NCBI RefSeq assembly: GCF_017741935.1
Contig: NZ_JAGHMH010000006.1
Location: 248,001-312,000, forward strand
Origin: Rhizobium sp. 16-449-1b
GTDB taxonomy: Bacteria > Pseudomonadota > Alphaproteobacteria > Rhizobiales > Rhizobiaceae
Length of the DNA stretch: 64,000 nucleotides
Reading direction: 5' to 3'
The notes beneath the pieces are model-generated. The model was not told the DNA's origin. It made no database searches and saw only the letters and a list, made by a program, of their open reading frames with translations. Position 1 is the first letter of the stretch. Each line of letters starts with the position of its first letter. Positions 39,426 through 49,433 of the stretch are shown one piece after another. The position numbers were made by a program, and so were the translations under genes.

Positions 39426-40472
39426 ATGGCTCCGCGAAAAAACGCGACCGTTTCCAGCCGTAAGACAAGCGCAAAGCCTGCAGCCAAGGCATCGAATGGT
39501 GGCCCGGTGGCCGATTTCGATCGTGACGAAGAGCTCAAGGCCTATCGCGAAATGCTGCTCATTCGCCGTTTCGAAGAGAAGGCGGGCCAGCTTTACGGCA
39601 TGGGCTTCATCGGCGGTTTCTGTCACCTTTATATCGGCCAGGAAGCTGTCGTCGTCGGCATGCAGATGGCGCAGAAGGAAGGTGACCAGGTCATCACCGC
39701 TTACCGCGACCACGGTCACATGCTGGCAACCGGCATGACCGCACGCGGCGTCATGGCCGAGCTGACCGGCCGCATCGACGGCTATTCCCGTGGCAAGGGC
39801 GGCTCGATGCACATGTTCTCCAAGGAGAAGCATTTCTACGGCGGTCACGGCATCGTCGGCGCCCAGGTGTCGCTCGGCACCGGTCTCGCCTTCGCCAACC
39901 GCTATCGCGGCAATGACAGCGTCTCGATCGCCTATTTCGGCGACGGCGCTGCCAACCAGGGTCAGGTCTACGAGAGCTTCAACATGGCTGCTCTCTGGAA
40001 GCTCCCGATCATCTACATCATCGAGAACAACCGTTACGCCATGGGCACGTCCACGGCCCGCGCCACGGCGCAGTCGAACTACTCGCTGCGCGGCTCTGGC
40101 TTCGGCATCCCCGGCGTCCAGGTCGACGGCATGGATGTTCGCGCCGTCAAGGCTGCGGCCGACGAGGCGCTCGAGCATTGCCGCTCCGGCAAGGGTCCGA
40201 TCATTCTCGAAATGCTGACCTATCGCTATCGCGGTCACTCCATGTCCGACCCGGCCAAGTATCGCTCCAAGGAAGAAGTGCAGAAGATGCGCTCCGAGCA
40301 GGATCCGATCGAACAGGTCAAGGCACGCCTCATCGAAAAGGGCTGGGCCTCAGAGGACGATCTTAAGGCGGTCGACAAGGACGTTCGCGACATCGTCGCC
40401 GATAGCGCCGACTTCGCCCAGGCCGCACCGGAGCCGGATGCATCCGAGCTCTACACCGACATTCTGCTGTAA
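39426..40472 (+). CDS. pdhA: Pyruvate dehydrogenase E1 alpha subunit
   Basis: Alpha subunit of the heterotetrameric E1 that decarboxylates pyruvate with thiamine diphosphate. It has 348 residues. After a basic Ala/Lys-rich arm of about 30 residues, it shows [32 protein letters not shown], the phosphorylation-loop-like [15 protein letters not shown], and the ThDP motif [31 protein letters not shown] starting near residue 175. The ribosome site is strong. It heads the pdhA-pdhB-pdhC run, 17 bases before pdhB. Confidence 0.97.
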   Translation: MAPRKNATVSSRKTSAKPAAKASNGGPVADFDRDEELKAYREMLLIRRFEEKAGQLYGMGFIGGFCHLYIGQEAVVVGMQMAQKEGDQVITAYRDHGHMLATGMTARGVMAELTGRIDGYSRGKGGSMHMFSKEKHFYGGHGIVGAQVSLGTGLAFANRYRGNDSVSIAYFGDGAANQGQVYESFNMAALWKLPIIYIIENNRYAMGTSTARATAQSNYSLRGSGFGIPGVQVDGMDVRAVKAAADEALEHCRSGKGPIILEMLTYRYRGHSMSDPAKYRSKEEVQKMRSEQDPIEQVKARLIEKGWASEDDLKAVDKDVRDIVADSADFAQAAPEPDASELYTDILL

Positions 40473-40489
40473 TCGGGGAGGGTAGACCC

Positions 40490-41869
<1,380 letters not shown>

Positions 41870-41887
41870 CAAGGGAAGGGTATTTCG

Positions 41888-43234
41888 ATGCCTATCAACA
41901 TCACGATGCCTGCCCTGTCTCCGACCATGGAAGAGGGCAACCTCGCCAAGTGGCTGGTCAAGGAAGGCGATACGGTTAAGTCTGGCGATGTCATCGCCGA
42001 GATCGAAACCGACAAGGCGACGATGGAAGTCGAAGCGGTCGACGAAGGTGTCGTCGCCAAGCTCGTCGTTCCCGCCGGCACAGAAGGCGTCAAGGTCAAT
42101 GCCTTGATCGCCGTTCTGGCCGCCGATGGCGAAGACGTCGCTGGCGCCGCAAGCGGCGCTGGCTCGGCTGCTCCGGCACCGAAGGCTGCTGAAGCGCCGA
42201 AGGCCGCGACAAAGACCGAAGCGGCTCCGGCTCCGGCCGCAGCCCCCGCGGCCGCTCCTGCGCCAGCAGCAGCGCCTGCCGCTGCTTCCACGGGCAACCG
42301 CACCTTCTCCTCGCCGCTCGCGCGTCGTCTGGCGAAGGAAGCCGGTATCGATCTCTCGGCTGTCGCAGGCTCCGGCCCGCATGGCCGCGTCGTCAAGAGT
42401 GACGTCGAAGCTGCCGTCGCCGGTGGCGGCGCCAAGGCTGCGCCTGCCGCTGCTCCGCAGGCTGCCGCATCGGCTCCGGCCGCCGCACCGAAGGGCGCAT
42501 CCGACGAGACTGTTCTCAAGCTGTTCGAGCCGGGTTCCTACGAACTCGTGCCGCATGACGGCATGCGCAAGGTCATCGCCAAGCGTCTGGTCGAATCCAA
42601 GCAGACCGTGCCGCACTTCTACGTCACCGTCGATTGCGAACTCGATGCGCTGCTGGCGCTGCGCGCCCAGCTCAACGACGCCGCTCCCCGCAAGGAGGGC
42701 GCGCCGGCCTACAAGCTGTCGGTCAACGACATGGTCATCAAGGCCATGGCGCTTGCACTGCGCGATGTTCCGGATGCCAACGTCTCCTGGACCGAAGCCA
42801 ACATGGTCAAGCACAAGCACGCCGATGTCGGCGTTGCTGTCTCGATCCCGGGCGGCCTGATCACCCCGATCATCCGCAAGGCCGAGGAAAAGACCCTGTC
42901 GGCCATCTCCAACGAGATGCGCGACCTCGGCAAGCGTGCCAAGGACCGCAAGCTGAAGCCCGAGGAATATCAGGGTGGCACCTCGTCGGTCTCCAACATG
43001 GGCATGATGGGCGTCAAGCACTTCGCAGCCGTCATCAACCCGCCGCACGCAACGATCCTGGCGGTCGGCGCGGGCGAGCAGCGCCCGGTCGTCAAGAACG
43101 GCCAGCTGGCTGTCGCAACCGTTATGACCGTCACGTTGTCGACCGACCATCGCTGCGTCGATGGCGCGTTGGGCGCGGAGCTGCTGCAGGCGTTCAAGGG
43201 CTACATCGAAAACCCGATGGGCATGCTCGTCTGA
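41888..43234 (+). CDS. pdhC: Dihydrolipoyllysine acetyltransferase (PDH E2)
   Basis: Core subunit of the PDH complex, 448 residues. Order: lipoyl domain (1-80, Lys43), long Ala/Pro linker, peripheral-subunit-binding domain ([28 protein letters not shown], about 138-170), second linker, and catalytic domain from about 210. The acetyltransferase active site HRCVDG has His421 and Asp425. [16 protein letters not shown] marks the start of the catalytic fold. A second E2-type linker with repeated APAAA is present. Followed 19 bases later by the SGNH hydrolase gene. Confidence 0.97.
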   Translation: MPINITMPALSPTMEEGNLAKWLVKEGDTVKSGDVIAEIETDKATMEVEAVDEGVVAKLVVPAGTEGVKVNALIAVLAADGEDVAGAASGAGSAAPAPKAAEAPKAATKTEAAPAPAAAPAAAPAPAAAPAAASTGNRTFSSPLARRLAKEAGIDLSAVAGSGPHGRVVKSDVEAAVAGGGAKAAPAAAPQAAASAPAAAPKGASDETVLKLFEPGSYELVPHDGMRKVIAKRLVESKQTVPHFYVTVDCELDALLALRAQLNDAAPRKEGAPAYKLSVNDMVIKAMALALRDVPDANVSWTEANMVKHKHADVGVAVSIPGGLITPIIRKAEEKTLSAISNEMRDLGKRAKDRKLKPEEYQGGTSSVSNMGMMGVKHFAAVINPPHATILAVGAGEQRPVVKNGQLAVATVMTVTLSTDHRCVDGALGAELLQAFKGYIENPMGMLV

Positions 43235-43253
43235 TCAAACGGCGGAGGCGGAA

Positions 43254-43895
43254 ATGACGAAGACCGTTCTTTGCTATGGTGATAGCCTGACCTGGGGTTA
43301 TGACGCCGCGTCCGTCGGCCGTCATGAGTACAAGGATCGTTGGCCGAGTGCGCTTCAGGCTGCACTCGGCAACGAGGTCCGGGTTATCGCCGAAGGATTG
43401 AACGGCCGTACCACCGCCTTCGACGACCATCTGGCCGATTGCGACCGCAACGGCGCCCGCATCCTGCCGACCATCCTGCAGACGCATGCGCCGCTCGATC
43501 TCGTCATTCTGCTCCTCGGCACCAACGACATGAAGAATGTCGTGGCCGGATCGGCCTTCGCCGCCTGCCAGGGCATCGCCCGGCTGGTGCGGCTGATCCG
43601 CAACCACGCCTGGCCGTTCGATTTCGACGTGCCGGATATCCTGATCGTCGCACCGCCGAGAATCTGTGAGACGGCCAACGTTCCCTTCGCGGCCTCCTTC
43701 ATCGGCGGCATCGAGGAATCGGCGATGCTGGCGACGCTCTATCGGGATCTTGCCGATGAGCTTGGTTGCGGTTTCTTCGACGGCAATTCGGTCGCCAAGA
43801 CGACGCCGCTCGACGGCATCCATCTCGACGCCGACAATACCCGCGCTCTCGGGCGCGGCATGGAATCGACCGTACGGATGATGTTGGGGCTTTGA
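43254..43895 (+). CDS. SGNH/GDSL-type hydrolase (arylesterase-like)
   Basis: A 213-residue serine hydrolase. Block I is VLCYGDSLTWGYDA with the nucleophile Ser10, block III is LLLGTNDMKN near residue 88 and the catalytic Asp-x-x-His is in DGIHLDADN near residue 190. No signal peptide is seen, so it acts in the cytosol. It resembles rhizobial arylesterases. The ATG has GGAGGCGGAA upstream, and the gene sits inside the PDH operon between pdhC and lpdA; the biological reason is unclear. Confidence 0.88.
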   Translation: MTKTVLCYGDSLTWGYDAASVGRHEYKDRWPSALQAALGNEVRVIAEGLNGRTTAFDDHLADCDRNGARILPTILQTHAPLDLVILLLGTNDMKNVVAGSAFAACQGIARLVRLIRNHAWPFDFDVPDILIVAPPRICETANVPFAASFIGGIEESAMLATLYRDLADELGCGFFDGNSVAKTTPLDGIHLDADNTRALGRGMESTVRMMLGL

Positions 43896-43897
43896 CG

Positions 43898-44479
43898 GTG
43901 GCGTCTTTCGTGACGCTGCGTCCCGCCACACGGGATGACGCGGCCGAACTGGCGATCCTCTCGGACATTGCCTCGCATGGTTTCGCGTCCTGGCTCTGGC
44001 TGGGTGAGCTCGGCGGCACCGGCAGCGATACGCCGATGGAGCTTGGCCGGCTGAAGATGCGTCGGGACGAAGGCTACGGCACATGGCGCCACGCGGTGCT
44101 GGCCGAAGCCTACGGAGAGACGGCGGGCGCGGCGATCGGTTACGCGCTGGGCGAGGACGTAAAGAATATGGAGGTCGACCGCGTGGCGCTGCAGCCGGTG
44201 ATCGACCTGCAGAAGATGGTTGTTGGCAGCTGGTTCATTGCAACGCTCGGCGTCTACAGCCATCTGCGCGGCATCGGGATCGGCAGGGAAATACTGAAAG
44301 GTCAGATCGACAGGGCAGGGATGCTGCCGGTCAGTCTGATCACCGCAAGTGACAATGAAGCGGCGCTGTCGCTTTACAAGAAGAATGGATTTTCGGAAGC
44401 GGCGCGCTTGAACGCAATGTCTCTTTTCGAAAGCAGCAGGAAACACGAGTGGGTGCTTCTCACCCGCGACGCCCGATAA
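43898..44479 (+). CDS. GNAT family N-acetyltransferase
   Basis: A 194-residue acetyltransferase. The start VTLRPATRDDAAELAIL and the acetyl-CoA loop region LGVYSHLRGIGIGREIL near residue 120 mark the GNAT fold, and SDNEAALSLYKKNGF near 152 is the typical motif B. The GTG start is two bases after the hydrolase stop; a TTG two codons upstream is possible. The target (small molecule or protein) cannot be inferred. Located just before lpdA in the PDH operon. Confidence 0.85.
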   Translation: MASFVTLRPATRDDAAELAILSDIASHGFASWLWLGELGGTGSDTPMELGRLKMRRDEGYGTWRHAVLAEAYGETAGAAIGYALGEDVKNMEVDRVALQPVIDLQKMVVGSWFIATLGVYSHLRGIGIGREILKGQIDRAGMLPVSLITASDNEAALSLYKKNGFSEAARLNAMSLFESSRKHEWVLLTRDAR

Positions 44480-44494
44480 CAAAGGCAGGAAAAC

Positions 44495-45940
44495 ATGGCT
44501 GAGAATTACGACGTCATCATCATCGGCTCCGGTCCCGGCGGCTATGTGGCCGCTGTGCGCGCCAGCCAGCTCGGTCTCAAGACCGCGATCGTCGAGCGCG
44601 AGCACCTGGGCGGCATCTGCCTGAACTGGGGCTGCATCCCGACCAAGGCGCTGCTGCGCTCGGCCGAAGTGCTCGACCACGCCAACCACGCCAAGGACTA
44701 CGGCCTCGTTCTCGAAGGCAAGATGAGCGCCGACGTGACGGCAGTCGTCGCCCGCTCGCGCGGCGTCTCCGCCCGCTTGAACGGCGGCGTCGGCTTCCTG
44801 ATGAAGAAGAACAAGGTCGATGTGATCTGGGGCGAAGCCAAGATCACTAAGCCGGGCGAGATCGTCGTCGGTAAGTCCTCCAAGCCCGTCGTCGAGCCGC
44901 AGAACCCGGTTCCGAAGAACGTTAAGGGCGAGGGCACCTACAACGCCAAGCATATCATCATCGCAACCGGCGCCCGTCCGCGCGCGCTGCCCGGCATCGA
45001 GCCGGATGGCAAGCTGATCTGGACCTATTTCGAAGCGATGAAGCCGGCTGCCCTGCCGAAGTCGCTGATCGTCATGGGCTCGGGCGCCATCGGCATCGAG
45101 TTCGCGAGCTTCTACCGCTCCATGGGCGTCGATGTCACCGTCGTCGAAGTCATGCCGACCATCATGCCGGTCGAGGACGTCGAAGTCACCGCGATCGCGC
45201 GCAAGCAGCTCGAGAAGCGCGGCATGAAGATCCTGACCAGCGCCAAGATCACCAAGGTCGAAAAGGCCGCCGATAGCCTGACCGCCCATGTCGAGACGGC
45301 TGACGGCAAGGTCCAGCAGATCACCGCCGACCGCATGATCTCGGCCGTTGGCGTCCAGGGCAACATCGAAAACCTCGGCCTCGAAGCCGTCGGCGTCAAG
45401 ACCGACCGCGGCTGCGTCGTCATCGACGGCTACGGCAAGACCAATATCGCAGGCATCTACGCCATCGGCGACGTCGCCGGCCCGCCAATGCTCGCCCACA
45501 AGGCTGAGCACGAAGGCGTCGTCTGCGTCGAAAAGATCGCCGGCCTGCCGAATGTTCACGCCACCGACAAGGGCAAGGTCCCCGGCTGCACCTACTGCCA
45601 TCCGCAGGTCGCCTCCGTCGGCCTGACGGAAGCCAAGGCCAAGGAAGCCGGCCGCGATATCCGCGTTGGCCGCTTCTCCTTTGCCGCCAACGGCAAGGCG
45701 ATTGCGCTCGGCGAGGACCAGGGTCTCTGCAAGGTGATCTTCGACAAAAAGACCGGCGAGCTGCTCGGCGCGCACATGGTCGGCGCCGAAGTCACCGAAC
45801 TCATTCAGGGCTTCGTGGTCGCCATGAACCTGGAAACGACCGAAGAAGAACTGATGCACACCATCTTCCCGCATCCGACGGTTTCCGAAACCATGAAGGA
45901 AGCGGTTCTGGATGCTTACGGTCGCGTCCTCAACGCTTGA
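44495..45940 (+). CDS. lpdA: Dihydrolipoyl dehydrogenase (E3)
   Basis: Flavoprotein that reoxidises dihydrolipoyl groups with NAD+. It has 481 residues. FAD motif GSGPGGYVAA near 11-20, redox disulfide C42-C47 in GGICLNWGCIPTKALL, NAD motif GSGAIGIEFASFY near 195, and the C-terminal His-Glu pair in HTIFPHPTVSETMKEA near 460. The loop around residues 120-145 (KSSKPVVEPQNPVPKNVKGEGT) is an insertion typical of the PDH-linked alphaproteobacterial enzyme. Fourth PDH gene, 15 bases after the GNAT gene. Confidence 0.97.
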   Translation: MAENYDVIIIGSGPGGYVAAVRASQLGLKTAIVEREHLGGICLNWGCIPTKALLRSAEVLDHANHAKDYGLVLEGKMSADVTAVVARSRGVSARLNGGVGFLMKKNKVDVIWGEAKITKPGEIVVGKSSKPVVEPQNPVPKNVKGEGTYNAKHIIIATGARPRALPGIEPDGKLIWTYFEAMKPAALPKSLIVMGSGAIGIEFASFYRSMGVDVTVVEVMPTIMPVEDVEVTAIARKQLEKRGMKILTSAKITKVEKAADSLTAHVETADGKVQQITADRMISAVGVQGNIENLGLEAVGVKTDRGCVVIDGYGKTNIAGIYAIGDVAGPPMLAHKAEHEGVVCVEKIAGLPNVHATDKGKVPGCTYCHPQVASVGLTEAKAKEAGRDIRVGRFSFAANGKAIALGEDQGLCKVIFDKKTGELLGAHMVGAEVTELIQGFVVAMNLETTEEELMHTIFPHPTVSETMKEAVLDAYGRVLNA

Positions 45941-46016
45941 TAATTTTCTTCGCCGCTCTCTATGACGGATTGAACCACGTTCAATCACGGACTGGAAAAA
46001 GCGAAAGGAAATCATC

Positions 46017-46271
46017 ATGTCTATGGGTACGCAGGCACTCGTCATCTTCCTCCTGATCGGTCTGGTCGCGGGGTTCCTCGCCAGCCTTATCGTTGGCGGA
46101 GGCGGATTGATACGGTGCCTGCTCAGCGGCATCATCGGCGCGTTCGTCGGAGGCTTTCTCTTCAACGCGCTGGGGATCAACCTGGGCATAGACAGCGCCA
46201 TCGTGGTGCAGATCATTCACGCCACTGTCGGCGCCATCATCGTGGTGTTGATCGCAAGGGCGATAGCTTGA
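46017..46271 (+). CDS. GlsB/YeaQ/YmgE-type membrane protein 1
   Basis: An 84-residue integral membrane protein with three hydrophobic spans (FLLIGLVAGFLASLIV, LLSGIIGAFVGGFLFNALG and ATVGAIIVVLIARAIA) and the glycine-rich repeats of the transglycosylase-associated (GlsB/YeaQ/YmgE) family. These proteins are often stress-induced; their biochemical role is unknown. The ATG has GAAAGGAAATC upstream. A second family member follows 14 bases downstream. Confidence 0.85.
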   Translation: MSMGTQALVIFLLIGLVAGFLASLIVGGGGLIRCLLSGIIGAFVGGFLFNALGINLGIDSAIVVQIIHATVGAIIVVLIARAIA

Positions 46272-46285
46272 GGGGATAGGACTGG

Positions 46286-46534
46286 ATGGAAGGTGTGGGC
46301 TGGATTACGGCGATCATCGTCGGCGGCTTGGCGGGTTGGCTCGCGGGCATCTTGATGGGCATACGCTTCGGCGTTTTGATGAACATCGTCATAGGCATCG
46401 TCGGTGCCGTCATCGGCAGCGCGATCTTTGCCCGCGCCGGCATCTATGTCGCCAGCGGTTGGCAGGGTTACCTTGTGACGGGTTTCATCGGCTCTTGTAT
46501 CTTGCTATTTCTGGCAAAACTCGTCAGACGCTGA
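46286..46534 (+). CDS. GlsB/YeaQ/YmgE-type membrane protein 2
   Basis: An 82-residue, very hydrophobic protein. [42 protein letters not shown] and [21 protein letters not shown] give three membrane spans with family glycines. It is paired with the preceding paralogue and probably co-transcribed. The two are clearly diverged, so this is an old duplication rather than a recent one. The ribosome site GGGGATAGGACTGG is good. lipA follows 40 bases later. Confidence 0.83.
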   Translation: MEGVGWITAIIVGGLAGWLAGILMGIRFGVLMNIVIGIVGAVIGSAIFARAGIYVASGWQGYLVTGFIGSCILLFLAKLVRR

Positions 46535-46574
46535 CGAAGAAGGCCGCTTCCGGCGGTTTGAAGGCAGGTTATTG

Positions 46575-47549
46575 ATGGTAACTATTCTCGACAGGATCAA
46601 TCCAAGCGCTGAAAAGCGCGTGCGGCACCCGGAAAAGGCGCATCGCCCGGATACGGAAGTCATGCGCAAGCCGGACTGGATCCGTGTCAAGGCGCCGACC
46701 TCCAAGGGCTACGCCGAAACCCGCTCGATCGTGAAGGAGCACAAGCTCGTCACCGTCTGCGAGGAGGCCGGCTGCCCGAATATCGGCGAGTGCTGGGACA
46801 AGAAGCACGCCACCTTCATGATCATGGGCGAGATCTGTACCCGTGCCTGTTCCTTCTGCAACGTCGCGACCGGCAAGCCGAACGCGCTCGACATGGCCGA
46901 GCCCGAGAGCGTGGCGAAGGCCGTCAAAGAGATGGGCCTCAGCCACGTGGTCATCACCTCTGTTGACCGCGACGATCTGGAAGACGGCGGCGCCGAGCAC
47001 TTCGAGAAGGTGATCTGGGCGATCCGCGCGGCATCGCCGACGACTACGATCGAAATCCTGACGCCCGACTTCCTGAAGAAGCCCGGTGCGCTGGAGCGCG
47101 TCGTCGCCGCCAAGCCCGACGTCTTCAACCACAACATGGAAACCGTTCCGGGCAACTATCTGACCGTCCGCCCCGGCGCGCGCTACTTCCACTCCGTTCG
47201 GCTGTTGCAGCGGGTGAAGGAACTGGACCCGACGATGTTCACCAAGTCGGGCATCATGGTCGGCCTCGGCGAGGAGCGCAACGAAGTGCTGCAGCTGATG
47301 GACGACCTGCGCGTCGCCGACGTCGACTTCCTGACGATTGGCCAGTACCTGCAGCCCACCCGCAAGCATCACGCGGTCATGAGCTACGTCACGCCCGAGG
47401 AATTCAAGTCCTACGAGACGGTCGCCTACACCAAGGGCTTCCTCATGGTCGCCTCCAGCCCGCTGACCCGCTCCTCGCACCACGCCGGCGACGACTTCGC
47501 CCGCCTGCGCGCGGCGCGTGAGAAGAAGCTGCTGGTGGCTGCGGAGTAA
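46575..47549 (+). CDS. lipA: Lipoyl synthase
   Basis: Radical SAM enzyme inserting two sulfurs into octanoyl-lysine to make the lipoyl cofactor needed by PdhB, PdhC and similar proteins. It has 324 residues. The auxiliary cluster cysteines are in [13 protein letters not shown] near residue 60 and the radical SAM triad is CTRACSFC near 93. [17 protein letters not shown] near 235 and the C-terminal [12 protein letters not shown] with the sulfur-ligand serine are intact. The ATG is preferred to the overlapping TTG one codon upstream. Gene position next to PDH makes functional sense. Confidence 0.97.
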   Translation: MVTILDRINPSAEKRVRHPEKAHRPDTEVMRKPDWIRVKAPTSKGYAETRSIVKEHKLVTVCEEAGCPNIGECWDKKHATFMIMGEICTRACSFCNVATGKPNALDMAEPESVAKAVKEMGLSHVVITSVDRDDLEDGGAEHFEKVIWAIRAASPTTTIEILTPDFLKKPGALERVVAAKPDVFNHNMETVPGNYLTVRPGARYFHSVRLLQRVKELDPTMFTKSGIMVGLGEERNEVLQLMDDLRVADVDFLTIGQYLQPTRKHHAVMSYVTPEEFKSYETVAYTKGFLMVASSPLTRSSHHAGDDFARLRAAREKKLLVAAE

Positions 47550-47571
47550 TCAGCCTAACAACGATATATTG

Positions 47572-47600
47572 ATATCCGTATCGTTTTCCGATACGGATAT
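47572..47600 (+). promoter_or_regulatory. Perfect 12-bp inverted repeat at higB start (putative HigA operator)
   Basis: ATATCCGTATCG (47572-47583) and CGATACGGATAT (47589-47600) are perfect inverted arms around TTTTC. The right arm ends 3 bases before the higB GTG. Xre antitoxins commonly bind such dyads over their own promoter, so this is the likely autoregulatory site. It could also act as a weak lipA terminator. Confidence 0.7.
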
Positions 47601-47603
47601 TGA

Positions 47604-47885
47604 GTGATCGTTGGCTTTCGCAACAAGCAGACTGAAGGCCTTTTCCTGCGACGCGATGTCCGCCATTTCCCGGCGGATGTCGTTGAGCGGGCGCGACGGA
47701 AGTTGATGGCACTCGACGCTGCGATAAGCCTTGATGATTTGCGTGTTCCGCCAAGCAATCGTCTTGAAGCCTTGAAGGGTAGCCGGGCCGGCCAGCATTC
47801 CATCCGTGTCAACGATCAGTGGCGCATATGCTTCGTCTGGAAAGACGGCAATGCTGATCATGTCGAATTCTGCGACTACCATTAG
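47604..47885 (+). CDS. higB: HigB-type toxin (RelE/ParE superfamily)
   Basis: A 93-residue basic protein: FRNKQTEGLFLRRDVRHFPADVV, ARRKLMALDAA, PPSNRLEALKG and the C-terminal SIRVNDQWRICFVWKDGNADHVEFCDYH. This is the classical plasmid-maintenance killer (HigB/RelE) pattern, in which the C-terminal Arg, Trp and His/Tyr contact mRNA on the ribosome. The GTG start has no clear Shine-Dalgarno, because the palindrome lies directly upstream; the transcript may be nearly leaderless. The antitoxin follows 9 bases downstream: toxin-first order as in other HigBA pairs. Confidence 0.9.
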   Translation: MIVGFRNKQTEGLFLRRDVRHFPADVVERARRKLMALDAAISLDDLRVPPSNRLEALKGSRAGQHSIRVNDQWRICFVWKDGNADHVEFCDYH

Positions 47886-47894
47886 GAGGTGCGG

Positions 47895-48191
47895 ATGCAG
47901 ATCATTCCTGTCGACCCCATCCATCCCGGTGAAATTCTCAAGGAGGATTTCCTGAAGGAATACGGCATCTCGGCCTACAAAGCGGCGGAGGATATGGGCA
48001 TTCCACGCACGCGGATCGAACGGGTCCTGCGCGGCGAAAACGGCATTACCGCCGACACGGCGCTGCGTCTCTCCCGCTATTTCAACAACAGCCCGGAGTT
48101 CTGGCTCAATCTGCAGCGCACCTATGACCTTGCGGTCGCGCGGCGGGCCGCCGGCGATCTCAGTGGGATTACACCCGTCCAGGCGGCCTGA
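47895..48191 (+). CDS. higA: HigA-type antitoxin (Xre family)
   Basis: A 98-residue protein with a helix-turn-helix: PIHPGEILKEDFLKEYGISAYKAAEDMGIPRTRIERVLRG, the recognition helix near IPRTRIERV. The ending SRYFNNSPEFWLNLQRTYDLAVA is the standard HigA tail. It should neutralise HigB and repress the operon through the upstream dyad. The ribosome site TAGGAGGT is close to consensus, stronger than for higB, as expected for an antitoxin made in excess. An in-frame GTG at 47889 overlaps this site and is rejected. Confidence 0.92.
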   Translation: MQIIPVDPIHPGEILKEDFLKEYGISAYKAAEDMGIPRTRIERVLRGENGITADTALRLSRYFNNSPEFWLNLQRTYDLAVARRAAGDLSGITPVQAA

Positions 48192-48220
48192 TCTTCCCCG
48201 CAATCATACAAGAGGCCATC

Positions 48221-48811
48221 GTGCTACAACAACCGAAGCATCGGCTGAACCTCACCGATCTCGGTGAGGCCGCCGAATTCCTGAAGCGCGCCGACCGCAT
48301 CGTCATCTTCGGCTCATCAGGTGGCGGCAAGAGCACCCTTGCGCAGAAGCTCGCGCGCATTCTCGGCGTCCGCTACGTCTCCATGGACCGCGAGGTCTTC
48401 TGGCTGCCGGGGTGGGTGTCGAGACCGCGACCGGAGCAGCGCGAGATCATCGCCAGGATCGTTGCCGAGGACCGCTGGATCATCGACGGCAACAATCCGA
48501 GAACGCTCGATCTCAGGCTGCCGCGCGCCGATGTCATCCTGTGGGTGAGGGTGTCGCGCTGGCTCTGCCTGTGGAGCATCTTCAAGCGCGGCATCGTCTA
48601 TCGCGGCAGGACACGGCCCGACATGGCGCCTGGGTGCCTGGAGCAGTGGCCGGACCGGGAATTCATGTCCTATGTCTGGAATTTCGAGAGGGACGATGTG
48701 CCCGAATTCATGGAAGGGATCCGCCTGCATGGGCCTGACGTCCCGCTCGTCGAATTGAGGAGCAGGGCGCAGATGGGACGACTGCTTCAGCGCCTAAAGG
48801 CGATCGGCTAG
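48221..48811 (+). CDS. P-loop kinase-like protein 1 (adenylate kinase/FlaR-like)
   Basis: A 196-residue P-loop NTPase. Walker A GSSGGGKS at residues 31-38, MDREVFWLPGW near 55, the DGN motif near 90, LPRADVILWVRV near 100 as Walker B-like strand, and an arginine-rich lid RGRTRPDMAPGC. This resembles the small kinases annotated as topology modulation or shikimate/adenylate-kinase-like proteins; the substrate is unknown. GTG start. It lies 29 bases after higA and is paralogous to the next gene, sharing all these motifs in the same order. Confidence 0.82.
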   Translation: MLQQPKHRLNLTDLGEAAEFLKRADRIVIFGSSGGGKSTLAQKLARILGVRYVSMDREVFWLPGWVSRPRPEQREIIARIVAEDRWIIDGNNPRTLDLRLPRADVILWVRVSRWLCLWSIFKRGIVYRGRTRPDMAPGCLEQWPDREFMSYVWNFERDDVPEFMEGIRLHGPDVPLVELRSRAQMGRLLQRLKAIG

Positions 48812-48854
48812 GATGATGGCCTGATTCGGTCTTTGCTTGCTGGAGGGGAAAGAC

Positions 48855-49424
48855 ATGCCGAATTTCGTCACCGATATCACCAGTGCCGCCGACCTCGTCA
48901 GCCGCGCCGACCGCATTCTCGTGATCGGCTGCTCGGGCGGCGGCAAGACGACACTATCGAAACGTCTCGGCGCGCTGCTGGGCGTGCGGCATATCTCCAT
49001 GGACCGCGACTTCTATTGGCTGCCGGGCTGGGTGAAACGGCCGAAGGCCGAGGAGCGCGAGATGATCGCGGCCGCTGTTGCCGAAGAGCGCTGGCTGATG
49101 GACGGCACCGGCGCCTCGACCTTCGATCTCAGGATGCCGCGCACCGATATGGTGCTCTGGGTGCGGCTGCCGCGCTGGCGTTGCCTGCTCGGTGTCACCA
49201 CAAGGTGGCTTCGCTGGCGGGGCAGGGCGCGGCCGGAGATGGCGCCGGGCTGCCCGGAAAAGCTGGATGGCGAGTTCCTGACCTACATCTGGAATTTCGA
49301 GCGACGCTGGACGCCGCTCATCCTTGCGGGCATCGAGCGATACAAGCCCGACGTGCCCGTCCTTCAGTTGAAATCGCACCGTGAAATGCGCCGCCTTCTT
49401 GATCTTCTTGGCGCGCCCGCTTAA
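48855..49424 (+). CDS. P-loop kinase-like protein 2, paralogue of the preceding gene
   Basis: A 189-residue P-loop NTPase with Walker A GCSGGGKT at residues 25-32, MDRDFYWLPGW, the DGT motif, MPRTDMVLWVRL and RGRARPEMAPGC, followed by FLTYIWNFER. These blocks match the upstream protein position for position, so the two arose by tandem duplication. The ATG chosen (MPNFVTD) follows GGAGGGGAAAGAC; an upstream in-frame start would add six residues. It sits 43 bases after its paralogue and 9 bases before ratA. Confidence 0.82.
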   Translation: MPNFVTDITSAADLVSRADRILVIGCSGGGKTTLSKRLGALLGVRHISMDRDFYWLPGWVKRPKAEEREMIAAAVAEERWLMDGTGASTFDLRMPRTDMVLWVRLPRWRCLLGVTTRWLRWRGRARPEMAPGCPEKLDGEFLTYIWNFERRWTPLILAGIERYKPDVPVLQLKSHREMRRLLDLLGAPA

Positions 49425-49433
49425 CTGCCGGTC

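Noticed and set aside
47889..47894. GTG start for HigA two codons upstream
   Set aside because: It overlaps the Shine-Dalgarno sequence that serves the ATG at 47895.
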